Below, piece after piece: positions 63,710-64,000 of a DNA stretch of 64,000 bases (position 1 is the stretch's first letter; the number at the start of each line of letters is the position of its first letter). A program made the position numbers and the translations under genes. The DNA is from Loktanella sp. 3ANDIMAR09 (GTDB lineage Bacteria > Pseudomonadota > Alphaproteobacteria > Rhodobacterales > Rhodobacteraceae): contig NZ_LJAK01000004.1 of assembly GCF_001420005.1 (NCBI RefSeq), forward strand, positions 62,001 to 126,000. Direction: 5' to 3'. Under the pieces are notes generated by a model. It did not search any database, was not told the DNA's origin, and worked only from the letters and a program-made list of their open reading frames with translations.

Positions 63710-64000
63710 GGGTCCTCCATCGCGCAATACGTCACGGGTCACTGCCCTTGCGCCGCTCGCTGCGCCGCAGGTCGCTGCATTCCCGCGCCAGCAGTCAACG
63801 TCCCACCCGCGGGCGGCATTTCATTGGCACCAAAGCCTGCATGCAGCCCATTCCGGAGGGTGTTTCATGCGTCCAGAGCCGCACCAAATACTGAACGCCA
63901 CCGCAGAAACGCGCGCGCAGTCAGTGCACTGCCGTTTGGACCCTTGGTAGATCGTCACGCCCAATCGTGAGCAGACCATCATCGCAGCTCAATTGCCAGT
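63710..64000. other. Presumed chromosomal sequence upstream of the original dusA
   Basis: 291 nt with no convincing gene; several overlapping short frames, none with family resemblance. Should contain the original dusA promoter on the minus strand. Confidence 0.4.

Noticed and set aside
63309-63950. Cluster of small overlapping frames near the right edge
   Set aside because: Overlap the att region and the displaced dusA start; none has a plausible ribosome binding site or recognisable sequence.

Overview
The window is high-GC alphaproteobacterial DNA. The gene content and the IF3, TatABC, PurF and DusA sequences point to Rhodobacteraceae, probably the Roseobacter group. This is inferred from protein family resemblance, not from a search. 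No tRNA, rRNA, CRISPR array or intact transposase was found.

Region 1 (1-36.7 kb) looks like ordinary chromosome. It opens with an Ala/Glu/Asp-rich membrane-anchored protein (cut by the window edge), infC with a non-AUG start, and a large OmpA-family protein with an acidic Ala/Pro/Glu linker. A seven-gene minus-strand operon of the carbon-monoxide-dehydrogenase type follows (coxD, coxE, an XdhC/CoxI protein, a molybdopterin-binding protein, coxS, coxL, coxM). Its order is S-L-M and the large subunit has the AYRGAGR loop, so it is a form II enzyme. Next come pyrC, pyrE, dnaB, a GNAT acetyltransferase, a membrane coiled-coil protein paired with a ClpP-like protein, alr, radA, cvpA, an AI-2E family permease and purF. 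A MscS channel, an SDR, surE, pcm and an NlpD-like lipoprotein lead into a DUF815 ATPase, tatABC, a WYL regulator, a TSUP permease and dusA. A family of short GC-rich intergenic repeats is scattered through this region, three of them inside the cox operon.

Region 2 (about 36.69-63.65 kb) appears to be two genomic islands inserted one after the other in the 5' end of dusA. The dusA start is present three times in the same orientation, near 36.69-36.74, 58.19-58.25 and 63.65-63.71 kb. Only the first is joined to a full gene. Each island carries its own left-end module (a replacement dusA start, ribosome binding site and promoter) and its own right-end module (a 23-bp box ending 37 nt before the att core). 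The third dusA start lacks the left module and is probably the original chromosomal start. No integrase survives.

Island 1 (about 21.5 kb) is catabolic. It holds an IS5-type remnant, two complete branched-chain-amino-acid-type ABC transporters, and a citrate-lyase-alpha-like CoA-transferase, class I fumarase and CitE-like lyase that together fit mesaconate/citramalate breakdown to acetyl-CoA and pyruvate. It also holds two GST-like proteins, a SnoaL-like protein, a LysR regulator, two SDRs and an aldehyde dehydrogenase. Island 2 (about 5.5 kb) holds a small RHH antitoxin-like protein with what looks like the tail of a ParE toxin, a DUF418 membrane protein, a TetR repressor divergent from an SDR, a secreted tandem SnoaL-like protein and a DUF924 protein.
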